A stretch of DNA of 64,000 nt from Microbacterium enclense (GCF_004022425.1 NZ_RBZY01000010.1:1-64000), one strand, 5' to 3'; shown: positions 45,605-59,323, counted from the first letter of the stretch. Notes: generated from the sequence alone by a model not told the origin. Numbers and translations: made by a program.

Positions 45605-47050
45605 ATGAATCCCGTGCTCCCCCGTCCCCGGAGGCGACGGCGTCGCCTCCTCGGCGTGGTCGCCGCTCTCGCCGCGGGCGCGATCACCGTCGCCGGTCTC
45701 GCCCTCCCGTCCACCCCCGCAGAAGCCGCCACGCGCACCGTCGTGAGCCTCACGTTCGACGACGCGAACGCCAACCAGCTCGCAGCGCTCCCGGCGCTGA
45801 AGGCCAACGGCATGAAGGCGACCTTCTACATCCCGTCCGGGTTCATCGGAGCGGCGGGACACATGACCCGGACCGACCTCACCGCGCTCGCGAAAGCCGG
45901 TCACGAGATCGGCGGGCACACCGTGAACCATCCGGACCTCGCCCAGGTGAGTGTCGACGAGGCGAAACGTCAGATCTGCATCGATCGCAAGAACCTCGCC
46001 TCGTGGGGTTTCACGGTACGCAGTTTCGCCTACCCGTTCGCCTCGAGCACCCCCGACGTCGAGAAGGCCGCCGCCGACTGCGGTTACAGCAGCGCCCGTC
46101 TGCTCGGCGACATCCGCAGTCGGTTCGGATGCCCGGAATGCGCCTATGCGGAGTCGACCAAGCCCGCCGACCGGTTCGCGCTCAAGGCTCTGGACCAGGT
46201 CGACGCCACGTGGACGCTCGACGACCTGAAGCAGGGGGTCACGAACGCCGAGAACAACGGCGGCGGGTGGGTGCAATACACCTTCCACGACGTGTGCGCC
46301 GACGCCTGCAGCGACCTCGCGGTCTCTCCCGCGCTCTTCGCGGATTTCCTGTCCTGGCTCAAGACGCGACAAGCCGCCGGGACCGTCGTGAAGACCATCG
46401 GCAGCGTGGTCGGCGGCACGGCCAAACCCGTCGTCGACGGACCGTCGGTGCCCGCCCCCACCGGTGCGACCAACGGCATCGTGAACGCCGGCATGGAGCA
46501 GGGCGCACCGGACTGCTGGATGCGCGGCGGATGGGGCACGAACACCCCGGCGTTCGAGACCGGCTCTCCCGCGCACACGGGCGCCATCTCCAGCGGCATC
46601 ACGATGACCGGGTACGGGGACGGGGATGCCAAGCTCCTCCCCCAATTCGATCTCGGGCAGTGTTCGCCCACCGTGACACCCGGGCGGACGTACACGCTGC
46701 GCGAGTGGTACCTCGCCAGCGGGGTGACCCAGTTCGCCGTCTACCTCCGCTCCACCTCGGGCGCATGGTCGTACTGGACATCGAGTCCCTGGTACGCCTC
46801 CGCGCCGGAATGGACGGAAGCGGACTGGACGACCCCGGCCATCCCGGACGGGTACAACGGGATCAGCTTCGCCCTGACGATCTTCGGCGACGGGACGCTG
46901 CGCACCGACGACCTGGCTCTCTACGACAGCGAGGGTGCGCCGCCCCTCGCGCCGGTCACCGGCGTCACCCGCGTCGCTCCCGACACCATTCCCCTCCCCG
47001 AGGGTCCCGTCGAGGTCTTCCGACCGACCGAGAGCGACGTCACCGGATGA
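45605..47050 (+). CDS. Secreted polysaccharide deacetylase (NodB/CE4) with C-terminal carbohydrate-binding-like domain
   Basis: A 481-residue protein from ATG 45605, after GAGAAAGG; an upstream in-frame ATG at 45557 overlaps the glmS stop and would lengthen the n-region unusually. The signal peptide has an Arg-rich n-region, a hydrophobic core (about 15-33) and a likely cut after AEA near 41. The NodB domain has TFDDA (50-54) and the metal motif HTVNH (105-109). The last 150 residues are a Trp/Thr-rich jelly-roll-like region resembling carbohydrate-binding modules. It probably removes N-acetyl groups from the exported polymer. Confidence 0.85.
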   Translation: MNPVLPRPRRRRRRLLGVVAALAAGAITVAGLALPSTPAEAATRTVVSLTFDDANANQLAALPALKANGMKATFYIPSGFIGAAGHMTRTDLTALAKAGHEIGGHTVNHPDLAQVSVDEAKRQICIDRKNLASWGFTVRSFAYPFASSTPDVEKAAADCGYSSARLLGDIRSRFGCPECAYAESTKPADRFALKALDQVDATWTLDDLKQGVTNAENNGGGWVQYTFHDVCADACSDLAVSPALFADFLSWLKTRQAAGTVVKTIGSVVGGTAKPVVDGPSVPAPTGATNGIVNAGMEQGAPDCWMRGGWGTNTPAFETGSPAHTGAISSGITMTGYGDGDAKLLPQFDLGQCSPTVTPGRTYTLREWYLASGVTQFAVYLRSTSGAWSYWTSSPWYASAPEWTEADWTTPAIPDGYNGISFALTIFGDGTLRTDDLALYDSEGAPPLAPVTGVTRVAPDTIPLPEGPVEVFRPTESDVTG

Positions 47051-47790
47051 TCCGGCGCACGGCGGTGGCGGGCGCCCTCGGGCTGGTCGTCGCCGCCGTC
47101 GCCGCCGGGTGCGCGCCCGCGCTCGCCCCGCTCCCCGAGACCGGATACCCGTGGCACACCGACATCGTCGCCACGACCTTCTGGGTCGGCGAAGTCTTCG
47201 ATCCGAACGCCGCCGACGGCAGCCAGCGCATCTCCACCTACGATTCCCACTGGTGGGAGTCCTACGGCGGCTGCGACGGCATTGTGCGGAACGGCGAGTG
47301 CCGCACCGAAGCCCGCACCGCGGCCGACGACTACTTCCCCACGGCGATGACGCCGCGAGAGAATCCGTTCTACCTCGATCTGCCGTACGACGACGTCAAC
47401 GATGCCGTGGGCTTCGCGGAACGCGGTGAGGTGATCCCCTGGGCCGCGGAGCACCCGTACGCCGCCGACGTCGACGACCGTACGGTGAGCCTCATGAAGA
47501 ACCGGTGGGTCGTCCTGCGCAAAGGAGCTCGCCTCTGCTACGGACAGATCCAAGATGCCGGTCCCGGCGAGTACCGTGACGCCGCGTACGTCTTCGGCTC
47601 CGACGATCGCCGTCCGGACAACGCCCGCTTCAACGGGGCGGGCCTGGACGTCTCCCCCGCGCTCAACGGCTGTCTGGGATTCACCGACCTCGACGGCCAA
47701 GACGACCGCGTCGACTGGGCGTTCGTCGACGACGATGACGTCCCGGACGGCCCGTGGACCAGGATCGTGACCACCAGCCCCGTACGGTGA
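47047..47790 (+). CDS. Secreted lipoprotein of the polysaccharide locus, unknown function
   Basis: A 247-residue protein whose ATG overlaps the deacetylase stop (ATGA). The signal peptide ends in VAAVAAGC, a lipobox with lipidated Cys near 22. The mature part is rich in Trp, Asp and Tyr. It has WVGEVFDPNAADGSQRIST, a Cys-containing YGGCDGIV, ENPFYLDLPYDDVND and a closing CLGFTDLDGQDDRVDW. I do not recognise a characterised family; the pattern recalls secreted proteins next to polysaccharide genes in other actinobacteria. It may bind or modify the polymer at the cell surface. A terminator follows. Confidence 0.8.
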   Translation: MIRRTAVAGALGLVVAAVAAGCAPALAPLPETGYPWHTDIVATTFWVGEVFDPNAADGSQRISTYDSHWWESYGGCDGIVRNGECRTEARTAADDYFPTAMTPRENPFYLDLPYDDVNDAVGFAERGEVIPWAAEHPYAADVDDRTVSLMKNRWVVLRKGARLCYGQIQDAGPGEYRDAAYVFGSDDRRPDNARFNGAGLDVSPALNGCLGFTDLDGQDDRVDWAFVDDDDVPDGPWTRIVTTSPVR

Positions 47791-47794
47791 ACCG

Positions 47795-47829
47795 GAAGAG
47801 ACCGGATGCCAGTGGCATCCGGTCTCTTC
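47795..47829. terminator. Bidirectional terminator between polysaccharide locus and rbpA
   Basis: A perfect 16-bp stem, GAAGAGACCGGATGCC at 47795-47810 with GGCATCCGGTCTCTTC at 47814-47829, has an AGT loop. It lies between the convergent stops at 47790 and 47841 and contains the GGATGCC/GGCATCC pair at its top. Confidence 0.85.
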
Positions 47830-47840
47830 TGTGCGGGGGT

Positions 47841-48194
47841 CTACTGGCCGCGGCGCTCGCGCAGCTGCTGCAGCGCGTCGTCGAGGAGGGACGCCGCTTC
47901 CTCGTCGGTGCGGCGCTCCTTCACGTAGGCCAGGTGAGTCTTGTAGGGCTCGGACTTCGCGAGAGCCGGCGGGTTGTTCTTGTCGCGACCGGCGGGAAGG
48001 CCCGAGTGCGGGGAGTCGATGGTCTCGGGGATCTCGGCGTCGGGGATACCAGCGGCGAAATAGCGGACGGTCTCATTGCCGAGCGCATCCCAGTACGACA
48101 CCGCGACGCGGTCGGCGTGGAATCCGTGATCCTGTTCCCCCATCGGGCCCGCGCCGACGCGCGTGCCGCGAATGGCGTTGCCGCCAGTGGCCAT
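47841..48194 (-). CDS. rbpA: RNA polymerase-binding protein RbpA
   Basis: A 117-residue actinobacterial protein starting MATGGNAIRGTRVGAGPMGE and containing YWDALGNETVRYFAAG. RbpA binds sigma factor and RNA polymerase and stabilises open complexes. The start lies one base after the secG stop, so the genes are co-transcribed. The zinc-site cysteines of the Streptomyces protein are absent, as in many relatives. Confidence 0.95.
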   Translation of the reverse strand: MATGGNAIRGTRVGAGPMGEQDHGFHADRVAVSYWDALGNETVRYFAAGIPDAEIPETIDSPHSGLPAGRDKNNPPALAKSEPYKTHLAYVKERRTDEEAASLLDDALQQLRERRGQ

Positions 48195-48195
48195 G

Positions 48196-48444
48196 TCAGA
48201 GCTCCGCGAACTTGGTGAGGAGACCGAGACCGACGATGGTGAGGAACCACACCAGCGCCAGCACGATCGTGAATCGGTTGAGGTTGCGCTCGGCCAGGCC
48301 GGACGAGCCGAGTGCCGAGCTCATGCCGCCGCCGAACATGTCGGACAGGCCGCCACCACGCCCCTTGTGGAGCAGGATGAGCAGAGTCAGCAGGAGGCTG
48401 GTCACGCCCAGGAAAACCTGCAGGACGAACTCGAGAATCTGCAC
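48196..48444 (-). CDS. secG: Preprotein translocase subunit SecG
   Basis: An 82-residue protein starting at GTG 48444, after GAAAGG. Two membrane helices (about 3-23 and 57-76) flank the SecG loop KGRGGGLSDMFGGG. It is the third subunit of the SecYEG channel. Its place after tpiA is conserved in actinobacteria, but the strong hairpin between them suggests its own promoter. Confidence 0.94.
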   Translation of the reverse strand: MQILEFVLQVFLGVTSLLLTLLILLHKGRGGGLSDMFGGGMSSALGSSGLAERNLNRFTIVLALVWFLTIVGLGLLTKFAEL

Positions 48445-48517
48445 TGTCGAAAGCCTTTCGCTGCGGTCGGAACCGACCGCACAAGCGTCAAGTATACGGG
48501 GAGGCGTAGCGGACACA

Positions 48518-48550
48518 CGGATGCCCGCGGCGCGGGGCCGCGGGCATCCG
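48518..48550. terminator. Terminator after tpiA with GGATGCC/GGCATCC pair
   Basis: CGGATGCCCGCGG (48518-48530) pairs perfectly with CCGCGGGCATCCG (48538-48550) across a 7-base loop. It lies eight bases past the leftward tpiA stop. No clear T-run follows. Confidence 0.65.
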
Positions 48551-48557
48551 AAGTCGG

Positions 48558-49346
48558 TCAGACGCCGACGTGCTTCTGGTAGCGGATGATCGCCGCGAAC
48601 TCGTCCACGACGAGGCTCGCACCACCCACGAGAGCACCGTCCACGTCGGGCTCGCGCATGAAGCCGGCGATGTTGCCGGACTTCACCGAGCCGCCGTAGA
48701 GGATGCGCGTGCGCGCAGCCGCGTCGGCACCGAGCTTGTCGGCGATGACGGACCGGAGCTTCGCGCACACGTCCTGCGCCTGGTCGGGAGTCGCCGCCTG
48801 GCCCGAGCCGATGGCCCAGACCGGCTCGTACGCCACCACGATGTCGGCATCGGCTGCCACGCCCTCGAGCGCGACCTCGAGCTGTCCCGCGGGAACGGCG
48901 CTCGCGCCGAATTTCTCGAGATCCTCCGACGTCTCGCCGACGCAGATGACGGGAACGAGTCCGTGGCGCAGCGCCGCCTGGGTCTTGGCCGCGATGACCT
49001 CGTCCGTCTCGTGGTGGAACTGCCGGCGCTCGGAGTGCCCGATGATCACGTAACGCGCGTCGAGCTTCGCCAGGAACTGCCCCGAGATCTCGCCCGTGTA
49101 CGCGCCGGAATCGTGCGTCGACAGGTCCTGCCCGCCGAGCGCGAACTCGATCTTGTCGGCGTCGAGCAGTGTCTGCACGGTGCGCAGGTCGGTGAACGGC
49201 GGGAAGACCGCCACCTCGACGCTGTCGTACTCGTGCTTCGCTTCCTTCAGCGTCCAGTGCAGCTTCTGAACGAACGCGACCGCCTGCAGGTGGTCGAGGT
49301 TCATCTTCCAGTTGCCGGCGATGAGGGGGGTACGGTTCAGGACCAT
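48558..49346 (-). CDS. tpiA: Triosephosphate isomerase
   Basis: A 262-residue TIM-barrel enzyme with the active-site Lys in GNWKMN (about 11-16), His in GHSERR near 100, catalytic Glu in AYEPVWAIGSG near 173 and the phosphate loop YGGSVKSGN. It interconverts dihydroxyacetone phosphate and glyceraldehyde-3-phosphate. The start overlaps the pgk 3' end by ten bases. Third gene of gap-pgk-tpiA. Confidence 0.97.
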   Translation of the reverse strand: MVLNRTPLIAGNWKMNLDHLQAVAFVQKLHWTLKEAKHEYDSVEVAVFPPFTDLRTVQTLLDADKIEFALGGQDLSTHDSGAYTGEISGQFLAKLDARYVIIGHSERRQFHHETDEVIAAKTQAALRHGLVPVICVGETSEDLEKFGASAVPAGQLEVALEGVAADADIVVAYEPVWAIGSGQAATPDQAQDVCAKLRSVIADKLGADAAARTRILYGGSVKSGNIAGFMREPDVDGALVGGASLVVDEFAAIIRYQKHVGV

Positions 49347-50551
49347 CCGAGGACCTCCAGTCCGGGGAGCTTCTTGCCTTCGAGGAACTCCAGGCTGGCG
49401 CCGCCACCGGTGGAGATGTGGCCGAACTGGTCGTCCGTGAAACCGAGCTGACGCACGGCCGCGGCCGAGTCGCCCCCGCCGACGACGCTCAGCCCGTGCA
49501 CCTCGGTGAGCGCCTTCGCGACGGTCTTGGTGCCGGCCGCGAACGCTGCCATCTCGAACACGCCCATCGGGCCGTTCCAGAACACCGTCCGGGAGTCGCG
49601 GATCGCTTCGGCGAACAGGTCCGCCGTCCGCGGTCCAATGTCCAGACCCAGACCCGAGGCGCCGAACGGGGTGTCCTCGAGCGCCACGGCGTCTGCCACG
49701 ACGTGCTCGGCGTCGGCCGAGAACGACGCCGCAACGACGGCGTCCACGGGGAGGACGATCTCGACCCCGCGCTCCTTCGCCGTCGCGAGGTAGCCCTTCA
49801 CGGTGTCGATCTGGTCCTGCTCCAGCAGGCTAGAGCCGACCTTGCTGCCCGCGGCTGCCAGGAACGTGAACATCATCCCGCCGCCGACGAGCAGCTTGTC
49901 CACGCGCGGCAGGAGGTGCTCGATGACACCGAGCTTGTCGCTGACCTTCGAGCCGCCGAGGACCACCGTGTACGGCCGTTCGGGATTCTCGGTCAGACGG
50001 TCGAGGACCTCGAGCTCCTTCTGGATCAACAGACCCGCCGCGGACGGCACGATCTGGGCGAGGTCGTAGACGCTCGCCTGCTTCCGGTGCACGACACCGA
50101 AGCCGTCCGAGACGAGGGAGTCGCCGAGCTCGGCGAGCTCTCGCGCGAATGCCTGGCGCTCGGTCTCGTCCTTCGAGGTCTCTCCCGCGTTGAAGCGGAG
50201 ATTCTCGATGACCGCGACGTCGCCGTCCTCGAGCGAGGCGACAGCCTCGCGCGCGGATTCGCCGACCGTGTCGCGAGCGAACGCGACCGGCTGTCCGAGG
50301 AGCTCGGTCAGGCGCTGCGCGACCGGCTCGAGCGAGTACTTCGGGTCGGGCGACCCGTCGGGACGCCCCAGGTGCGAGCACACGACGACGCGGGCGCCGG
50401 CGTTGATGAGGGCGTTGAGAGTCGGCAACGACGCGCGCACGCGGCCATCGTCCGTGATGACGCCGTCCTTCAGGGGGACGTTCAGGTCACAACGGACGAT
50501 GACGCGCGTGCCGGCGAGCGACCCCAGCGATTCGAGGGTACGCAGAGCCAT
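49337..50551 (-). CDS. pgk: Phosphoglycerate kinase
   Basis: A 404-residue glycolytic kinase with RCDLNVPLKDG near residue 20, SHLGRPDG near 59 and the nucleotide loop VGGGDSAAAV near 370. It makes ATP from 1,3-bisphosphoglycerate. Only six bases separate it from gap upstream, and it overlaps tpiA downstream. Confidence 0.97.
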   Translation of the reverse strand: MALRTLESLGSLAGTRVIVRCDLNVPLKDGVITDDGRVRASLPTLNALINAGARVVVCSHLGRPDGSPDPKYSLEPVAQRLTELLGQPVAFARDTVGESAREAVASLEDGDVAVIENLRFNAGETSKDETERQAFARELAELGDSLVSDGFGVVHRKQASVYDLAQIVPSAAGLLIQKELEVLDRLTENPERPYTVVLGGSKVSDKLGVIEHLLPRVDKLLVGGGMMFTFLAAAGSKVGSSLLEQDQIDTVKGYLATAKERGVEIVLPVDAVVAASFSADAEHVVADAVALEDTPFGASGLGLDIGPRTADLFAEAIRDSRTVFWNGPMGVFEMAAFAAGTKTVAKALTEVHGLSVVGGGDSAAAVRQLGFTDDQFGHISTGGGASLEFLEGKKLPGLEVLGWS

Positions 50552-50557
50552 GGAGTG

Positions 50558-51583
<1,026 letters not shown>

Positions 51584-51632
51584 TCAGTTGTGCGCGGGAA
51601 GCGCGTGATTGCGGTGTTCGCTGGCGGACAAC

Positions 51633-51664
51633 GGCGTCCCGACGAGGTGTCCCGTCGGGACGCC
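51633..51664 (-). terminator. Terminator of the superoxide dismutase gene
   Basis: GGCGTCCCGACG (51633-51644) pairs perfectly with CGTCGGGACGCC (51653-51664) across an 8-base loop, nine bases past the leftward sodA stop. Confidence 0.7.
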
Positions 51665-51672
51665 CACGCCGT

Positions 51673-52299
51673 TTACGACAGTACCAGCAGACCCGTGGTC
51701 TTCTCACGGGCGGCCGCGAAGCGCTCCTGCGCATCGGCCCAGTTGGCGATGTTCCAGAACGCCTTCACGTAGTCCGCGCGAACGTTCTTGTAGTCGAGGT
51801 AGTACGCGTGCTCCCACACGTCGAGGAGGAGCAGCGGCACCGTGCCGGCGACGATCTGGCCCTGCTGGTCGAAGAACTGCTGGATGAGCAGGTTCTGACC
51901 GATCGAGTCCCAGAACAGACCCGCCCAGCCCGAGCCCTGGACGCCGAGCGCCGCCGCGGTGAACTGTCCGCGGAAGGCGTCGAAGGAACCGAACTGGTCG
52001 TCGATCGCGGCCTCGAGGTCGCCGGTCGGCTTGTCGCCCCCGTTGGGCGAGAGGTTCGTCCAGAAGATGGAGTGGTTGGTGTGACCGCCCAGGTTGAACG
52101 CGAGGTCCTTCTGGAGGCGGTTGATGTTCGCGAAATCGCCCTTCTCGCGCGCCTCGGCGAGGAGGTCCAGCGTGGTGTTCGCGCCGTTGACGTACGTCTG
52201 GTGGTGCTTGCTGTGGTGCAGCTCCATGATGGTCGCGCTGATGTGGGGCTCCAGCGCGGAGTAGTCGTAGGGCAGTTCGGGCAGCGTGTACTTCGCCAT
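51673..52299 (-). CDS. sodA: Superoxide dismutase (Fe/Mn family)
   Basis: A 208-residue enzyme with metal ligands in [12 protein letters not shown] (His about 28), [10 protein letters not shown], and the C-terminal [14 protein letters not shown] (Asp and His). It converts superoxide to peroxide and oxygen in the cytosol. Metal choice (Mn more likely from the family) cannot be proved from sequence. It stands alone between whiA and gap with its own terminator. Confidence 0.96.
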   Translation of the reverse strand: MAKYTLPELPYDYSALEPHISATIMELHHSKHHQTYVNGANTTLDLLAEAREKGDFANINRLQKDLAFNLGGHTNHSIFWTNLSPNGGDKPTGDLEAAIDDQFGSFDAFRGQFTAAALGVQGSGWAGLFWDSIGQNLLIQQFFDQQGQIVAGTVPLLLLDVWEHAYYLDYKNVRADYVKAFWNIANWADAQERFAAAREKTTGLLVLS

Positions 52300-52422
52300 G
52301 TTCTCTACTTCCGAATCGGCGCTGCACCGAGACCTCGGCGCAGCGAGGGTGACGTGTTCATCCTACTGAGCCGCAACAGACCGACCACGGGGTTGCTTCC
52401 CGGAATGACGGCCGTTAACGAA

Positions 52423-52451
52423 AACGGATGCCAGAGGTCCTGGCATCCGTT
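52423..52451 (-). terminator. Intrinsic terminator downstream of whiA with GGATGCC/GGCATCC pair
   Basis: AACGGATGCCA (52423-52433) pairs with TGGCATCCGTT (52441-52451) across a 7-base loop. On the minus strand the stem is followed by TTTTCG, so it is a classical intrinsic terminator 18 bases past the whiA stop. Confidence 0.85.
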
Positions 52452-52469
52452 CGTGTGCGAGTGGGAGGG

Positions 52470-53447
52470 TCAGTCTTCGGCGCCGACCGGCACCGCGGAC
52501 TCGGTCCCAGGGATGCCTTCGGCCTCGGCCTTCTTGTCGGCCATCGCGAGCAGTCGGCGGATGCGACCGGCGACGGCGTCCTTCGTCAGCGGAGGGTCGG
52601 CGTGGTGGCCGAGCTCGTCGAGGCTCGCGTCGCGGTGCGCCAGACGCAACTCGCCCGCCTCCTGCAGATGGCCGGGCACCTCGTCGCCGAGGATCTCGAG
52701 AGCGCGCTCGACGCGCGCGCACGCGGCGACCGCCGCCTGCGCGGAGCGGCGCAGGTTCGCATCGTCGAAGTTGACCAGGCGGTTCACGCCGGCGCGCACC
52801 TCGCGACGCTGACGCATCTGGTCCCACTCCCCCGCGGTGCGGCGAGCTCCCATCTCGTACAGCGCGCTGCGGATGGCTTCGCCATCACGCACGACGACGC
52901 GGGGAACGCCGCGCACCTCGCGGGCCTTGGCCGGGATGCCGATGCGGTGTCCGGCACCCACGAGAGCCATGGCTGCCTCGGACGAGGGGCACGAGATCTC
53001 CAGTGCCGCCGAACGACCCGGGTCGCTGAGCGAGCCGCTCGCCAGGAACGCCCCGCGCCAGATGGCGCTGAGGTCGGGACGCGAACCCGTCGTGAGCTTG
53101 TTGGGAAGGCCGCGGACGGGACGACGGCGCTGGTCGAGGAGGCCGGTCTGGCGCGCGAGCGTCTCCCCCGCCTCGATGACGCGGACGGCGAAGTGACCAC
53201 CGGTGCGACCTCCGGAGCCCTGGACGTGGTGCAGCTCGGGACGGACACCGTAGAGCTCCATGAGGTCGCGAGCGACGCGGCGGGCCAGGACGTCGGAGTC
53301 CAACTCGGCTTCGACGGCGACGCGGTTCGCGATCGAGTGCAGACCACCCGAGAAGCGCAGGATCGCCGTGAGCTCGGCGACGCGCGCCGTCGGACGCGGG
53401 TCGCGTACGGTGATCAGCTCGGCCTTCACGTCGGCGGTCAGCGGCAC
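52470..53447 (-). CDS. whiA: Sporulation-type regulator WhiA
   Basis: A 325-residue protein from GTG 53447 with GAGGAGA just upstream. The N-terminal part is a degenerate LAGLIDADG-like fold (about 1-210), followed by a helix-turn-helix (about 230-310) with [20 protein letters not shown]-like residues. In Streptomyces WhiA works with WhiB in sporulation; in non-sporulating actinobacteria it is linked to cell division. Here it follows rapZ directly; the yvcK gene often found between them is absent. Confidence 0.93.
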   Translation of the reverse strand: MPLTADVKAELITVRDPRPTARVAELTAILRFSGGLHSIANRVAVEAELDSDVLARRVARDLMELYGVRPELHHVQGSGGRTGGHFAVRVIEAGETLARQTGLLDQRRRPVRGLPNKLTTGSRPDLSAIWRGAFLASGSLSDPGRSAALEISCPSSEAAMALVGAGHRIGIPAKAREVRGVPRVVVRDGEAIRSALYEMGARRTAGEWDQMRQRREVRAGVNRLVNFDDANLRRSAQAAVAACARVERALEILGDEVPGHLQEAGELRLAHRDASLDELGHHADPPLTKDAVAGRIRRLLAMADKKAEAEGIPGTESAVPVGAED

Positions 53448-53530
53448 GGTTCTCCTCGGTTCAGGACGATGGGGCAACGCTCCCGACGGCGCGGGTGAGG
53501 CTGTCGAGGCGGCGGGGACGAGGGTACAGC

Positions 53531-54409
53531 CTACTCGCGGCCGAGGTCACGGTGAGTCACACGGACCGCGACGCCCGGCACATCGCCGAGGCGCGCGGCC
53601 AGCTCGCGGCTCATCACGACCGACCTGTGCTTCCCCCCGGTGCAGCCGATCGCGACGACCGAGTGGCGCTTGTTCTCGCGCTGGTATCCGTCGAGGACCG
53701 GCCGCAGGGCGGCCGCGTAGGCATCGAGGAACTCTCGTGCGCCCTCCTGCGCGAGCACGTACTCCCGGACCGTGGGGTCTTCTCCGGTGAGTGACCTCAG
53801 CTCCTCGTTCCAGAACGGATTCGGGAGGAAGCGCATGTCGGCCACGAGGTCGACGTCGGTGGGCAGGCCGTACTTGAAACCGAAGCTCATGAGCGTGACG
53901 GTGTGCCGTGCCGCCCCCTCCTCGCCGAACAGTTCGACCGTCCGGATCGAGAGCTGGTGGACGTTGTAGGTCGAGGTGTCGATCACGACGTCGGCGGCTT
54001 CGCGCAGCGGGGTCAGTCGTTCCCGCTCGCGTCGGATGCCGTCGAGGATCGTTCCGTCCCCCTGCAGCGGGTGCGGTCGCCGCACGGCCTCGAACCGGCG
54101 CACGAGCACCGCGTCCGAGGCATCCAGGAACACCACGCGCACCTGGCCGTCGGCCTGCAGCGCACGCATCGCCTCGGGGAGATCGCCGAAGAGCGAACGC
54201 CCGCGGACGTCGACGACGACCGCGACCCGGGGCACGGCCCCACCCGCCCGCTCCGTGAGATCGAGCAGAGGGCGCAGCATCCGCGGGGGGAGATTGTCGA
54301 CCACGTACCAGTCGAGATCCTCCAGCGCGTTCGCGACGGTGGATCGACCGGCGCCCGACATCCCCGTGACGATCAGCACCTCGGCGGGCGCATCCCGTGC
54401 CGTCTGCAT
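53531..54409 (-). CDS. rapZ: RNase adapter / nucleotide-binding protein RapZ (YvcJ)
   Basis: A 292-residue protein with an N-terminal P-loop GMSGAGRST (about 17-25) and a second nucleotide-type motif VDVRG near 67. Its C-terminal domain has FGFKYGLP and the CTGGKHRSV motif near 255-263. In E. coli RapZ presents small RNAs that control glmS; in Gram-positives the role is unclear. It is part of the conserved uvrC-rapZ-whiA neighbourhood. Confidence 0.94.
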   Translation of the reverse strand: MQTARDAPAEVLIVTGMSGAGRSTVANALEDLDWYVVDNLPPRMLRPLLDLTERAGGAVPRVAVVVDVRGRSLFGDLPEAMRALQADGQVRVVFLDASDAVLVRRFEAVRRPHPLQGDGTILDGIRRERERLTPLREAADVVIDTSTYNVHQLSIRTVELFGEEGAARHTVTLMSFGFKYGLPTDVDLVADMRFLPNPFWNEELRSLTGEDPTVREYVLAQEGAREFLDAYAAALRPVLDGYQRENKRHSVVAIGCTGGKHRSVVMSRELAARLGDVPGVAVRVTHRDLGRE

Positions 54410-54436
54410 GATTCGCCCTTTCGTCGGGATTCCAGC

Positions 54437-56380
54437 CTAGCGAGCCAGGCGGGCGTGGATCGCCTCGGCGAGCGTCGGACCGATTCCCGGGAGCGCCATG
54501 ATCTCGTCGGGCGATGCGTTCTTCAGCGCCGTCACCGAGCCGAAATGCCGGAGCAGGGCCTTGATCCTGGCATCCCCGAGCCCCGGCACCTCGGTGAGCA
54601 CGCTCGAGATGTCGCGCCTGCGGCGTTTGCGCTGGTGGGTGATCGCGAAACGGTGCGCCTCGTCGCGCAGACGCTGCAGCAGGTACAGCGCCTCGGACGT
54701 ACGCGGGAGGATCACCGGGTAGTCCTCCCCCGGCAGCCACACCTCTTCGAGCCTCTTGGCGATGCCGCACAGCGCGATCTCCTCGTGGCCCGCGTCGGCC
54801 AGCGCGCGAGCCGCCGCGGCGACCTGAGGCTGGCCGCCGTCGACGACCAGCAGCTGCGGGCGGTAGGCGAAGCGCGGACGCTTCCGCGTCGTCACGACCT
54901 CCCCGTCGGCGGTCGCCTCCGGGCTCTCGGCATCCGCGACGATCGCGCCGCCGAGCGTCTCGCGTTCGTCGTCTTCGGGTCGGTCGAGATAGGCCAGACG
55001 CCGCGTGAGCACCTGGTACATCGAGTCGGTGTCGTCGGTGGTCTCGGCGACGCCGAAGGTGCGGTACTGGTCCTTGCGGGGCAGCCCGTCCTCGAAGACG
55101 ACCATGGATGCCACGACGTTCGTGCCCGCGAGATGCGAGACGTCGTAGCACTCGATGCGCAGCGGCGCCTCGTCGAGGCCCAGGGCCTCCTGCAGATCGG
55201 TGAGCGCCTGCGAGCGGGCGACGTAGTCGCTCGTCCGGCGGGTCTTGTGCAGCATGAGCGCCTGCTGCGCGTTCAGCGTCGCGGTTCTGAGCAGATCGGC
55301 CTTCGGTCCGCGCTGTGCGACCTGCAGGGAGACCGGCCTGCTCCGACGATCCCGCAGCCACGCCTCGAGCTGCTCGGCGTCGTCCGGAAGCTCGGGCACG
55401 AGTACCTGTCGTGGGATGTCGGCGGCCGTCGCGTCGCCGTAGGTGCGCTGCAGGACCTGGTCCACGAGGTCGGCGCCGGAGATGTCGATCTCTTTCTCGA
55501 TGGTGGTCGCGCGGACACCGCGGACGCGGCCCCCGCGCACGACGAAGTGCTGCACCGTCGCGGCGAGCTCGTCCTCGGCGATGCCGAAGAGATCGGCATC
55601 CGTGTCGGATGGGAGGACGAGGGCGCTCTTGCCGAGGACCGCGTCGATCGCCTGCAGCTTGTCGCGGTAGCGTGCCGCGGCTTCGTAATCCATGGCGGCC
55701 GAGGCCTCCGTCATGCGAGCCGTGAGCGCTTTGGTGAACCTCTGGTCGCCGCCGGACATGAACGCCACGAAATCGTCGACGATCGCGCGGTGCTCCTCGA
55801 TCGTCACCTTCATCGAGCACGGTCCGCCGCAGCGTCCGATCTGCCCCGGGAAGCACGGCCGGCCCGACTGCATCGCCTTCTTGTACGACGCGTCGCTGCA
55901 CGTGCGGATCGGGAAGACCTTGATCATCAGGTCGATCGTGTCGTGCACGGCCCAGACCTTCGGGTACGGGCCGAAGTACTTCGCCCCGCGGATCTTCGGA
56001 TTCCGCGTGACGATGACCCGCGGTGCCTCATCGGCGAGCGTGATCGCCATGAACGGGTAGGACTTGTCATCGCGATAGCGGACGTTGAACGGCGGATCGA
56101 ACTCCTTGATCCACATGTATTCGAGCTGCAGCGAGTCGACGTCGCTGGGCACCACGGTCCACTCCACGGACGCCGCCGTCGTGACCATGCGCCTCGTGCG
56201 CTCGTGGAGCGAGTACAACGGTGCGAAGTAGTTCGACAGACGCGCCCGCAGATTCTTCGCCTTGCCGACGTACAGCACCCGCCCCTCCGCGTCGCGGAAG
56301 CGGTACACGCCCGGGTTGGTCGGAATCTCTCCCGCTTTCGGCCGGTACGGCAGCTGCGACACCCGTTCCCGGGATGCCAC
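54437..56380 (-). CDS. uvrC: Excinuclease ABC subunit C
   Basis: A 647-residue nuclease of nucleotide excision repair. The GIY-YIG domain lies at the N-terminus ([20 protein letters not shown]), a UVR-type segment near 210, the RNase H-like domain in the second half ([10 protein letters not shown] near 413) and a terminal helix-hairpin-helix pair ([20 protein letters not shown]). It cuts both sides of the lesion after UvrB loading. It starts three bases after uvrA, so uvrA and uvrC are one transcript. Confidence 0.97.
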   Translation of the reverse strand: MASRERVSQLPYRPKAGEIPTNPGVYRFRDAEGRVLYVGKAKNLRARLSNYFAPLYSLHERTRRMVTTAASVEWTVVPSDVDSLQLEYMWIKEFDPPFNVRYRDDKSYPFMAITLADEAPRVIVTRNPKIRGAKYFGPYPKVWAVHDTIDLMIKVFPIRTCSDASYKKAMQSGRPCFPGQIGRCGGPCSMKVTIEEHRAIVDDFVAFMSGGDQRFTKALTARMTEASAAMDYEAAARYRDKLQAIDAVLGKSALVLPSDTDADLFGIAEDELAATVQHFVVRGGRVRGVRATTIEKEIDISGADLVDQVLQRTYGDATAADIPRQVLVPELPDDAEQLEAWLRDRRSRPVSLQVAQRGPKADLLRTATLNAQQALMLHKTRRTSDYVARSQALTDLQEALGLDEAPLRIECYDVSHLAGTNVVASMVVFEDGLPRKDQYRTFGVAETTDDTDSMYQVLTRRLAYLDRPEDDERETLGGAIVADAESPEATADGEVVTTRKRPRFAYRPQLLVVDGGQPQVAAAARALADAGHEEIALCGIAKRLEEVWLPGEDYPVILPRTSEALYLLQRLRDEAHRFAITHQRKRRRRDISSVLTEVPGLGDARIKALLRHFGSVTALKNASPDEIMALPGIGPTLAEAIHARLAR

Positions 56381-56383
56381 GGC

Positions 56384-59323
<2,940 letters not shown>

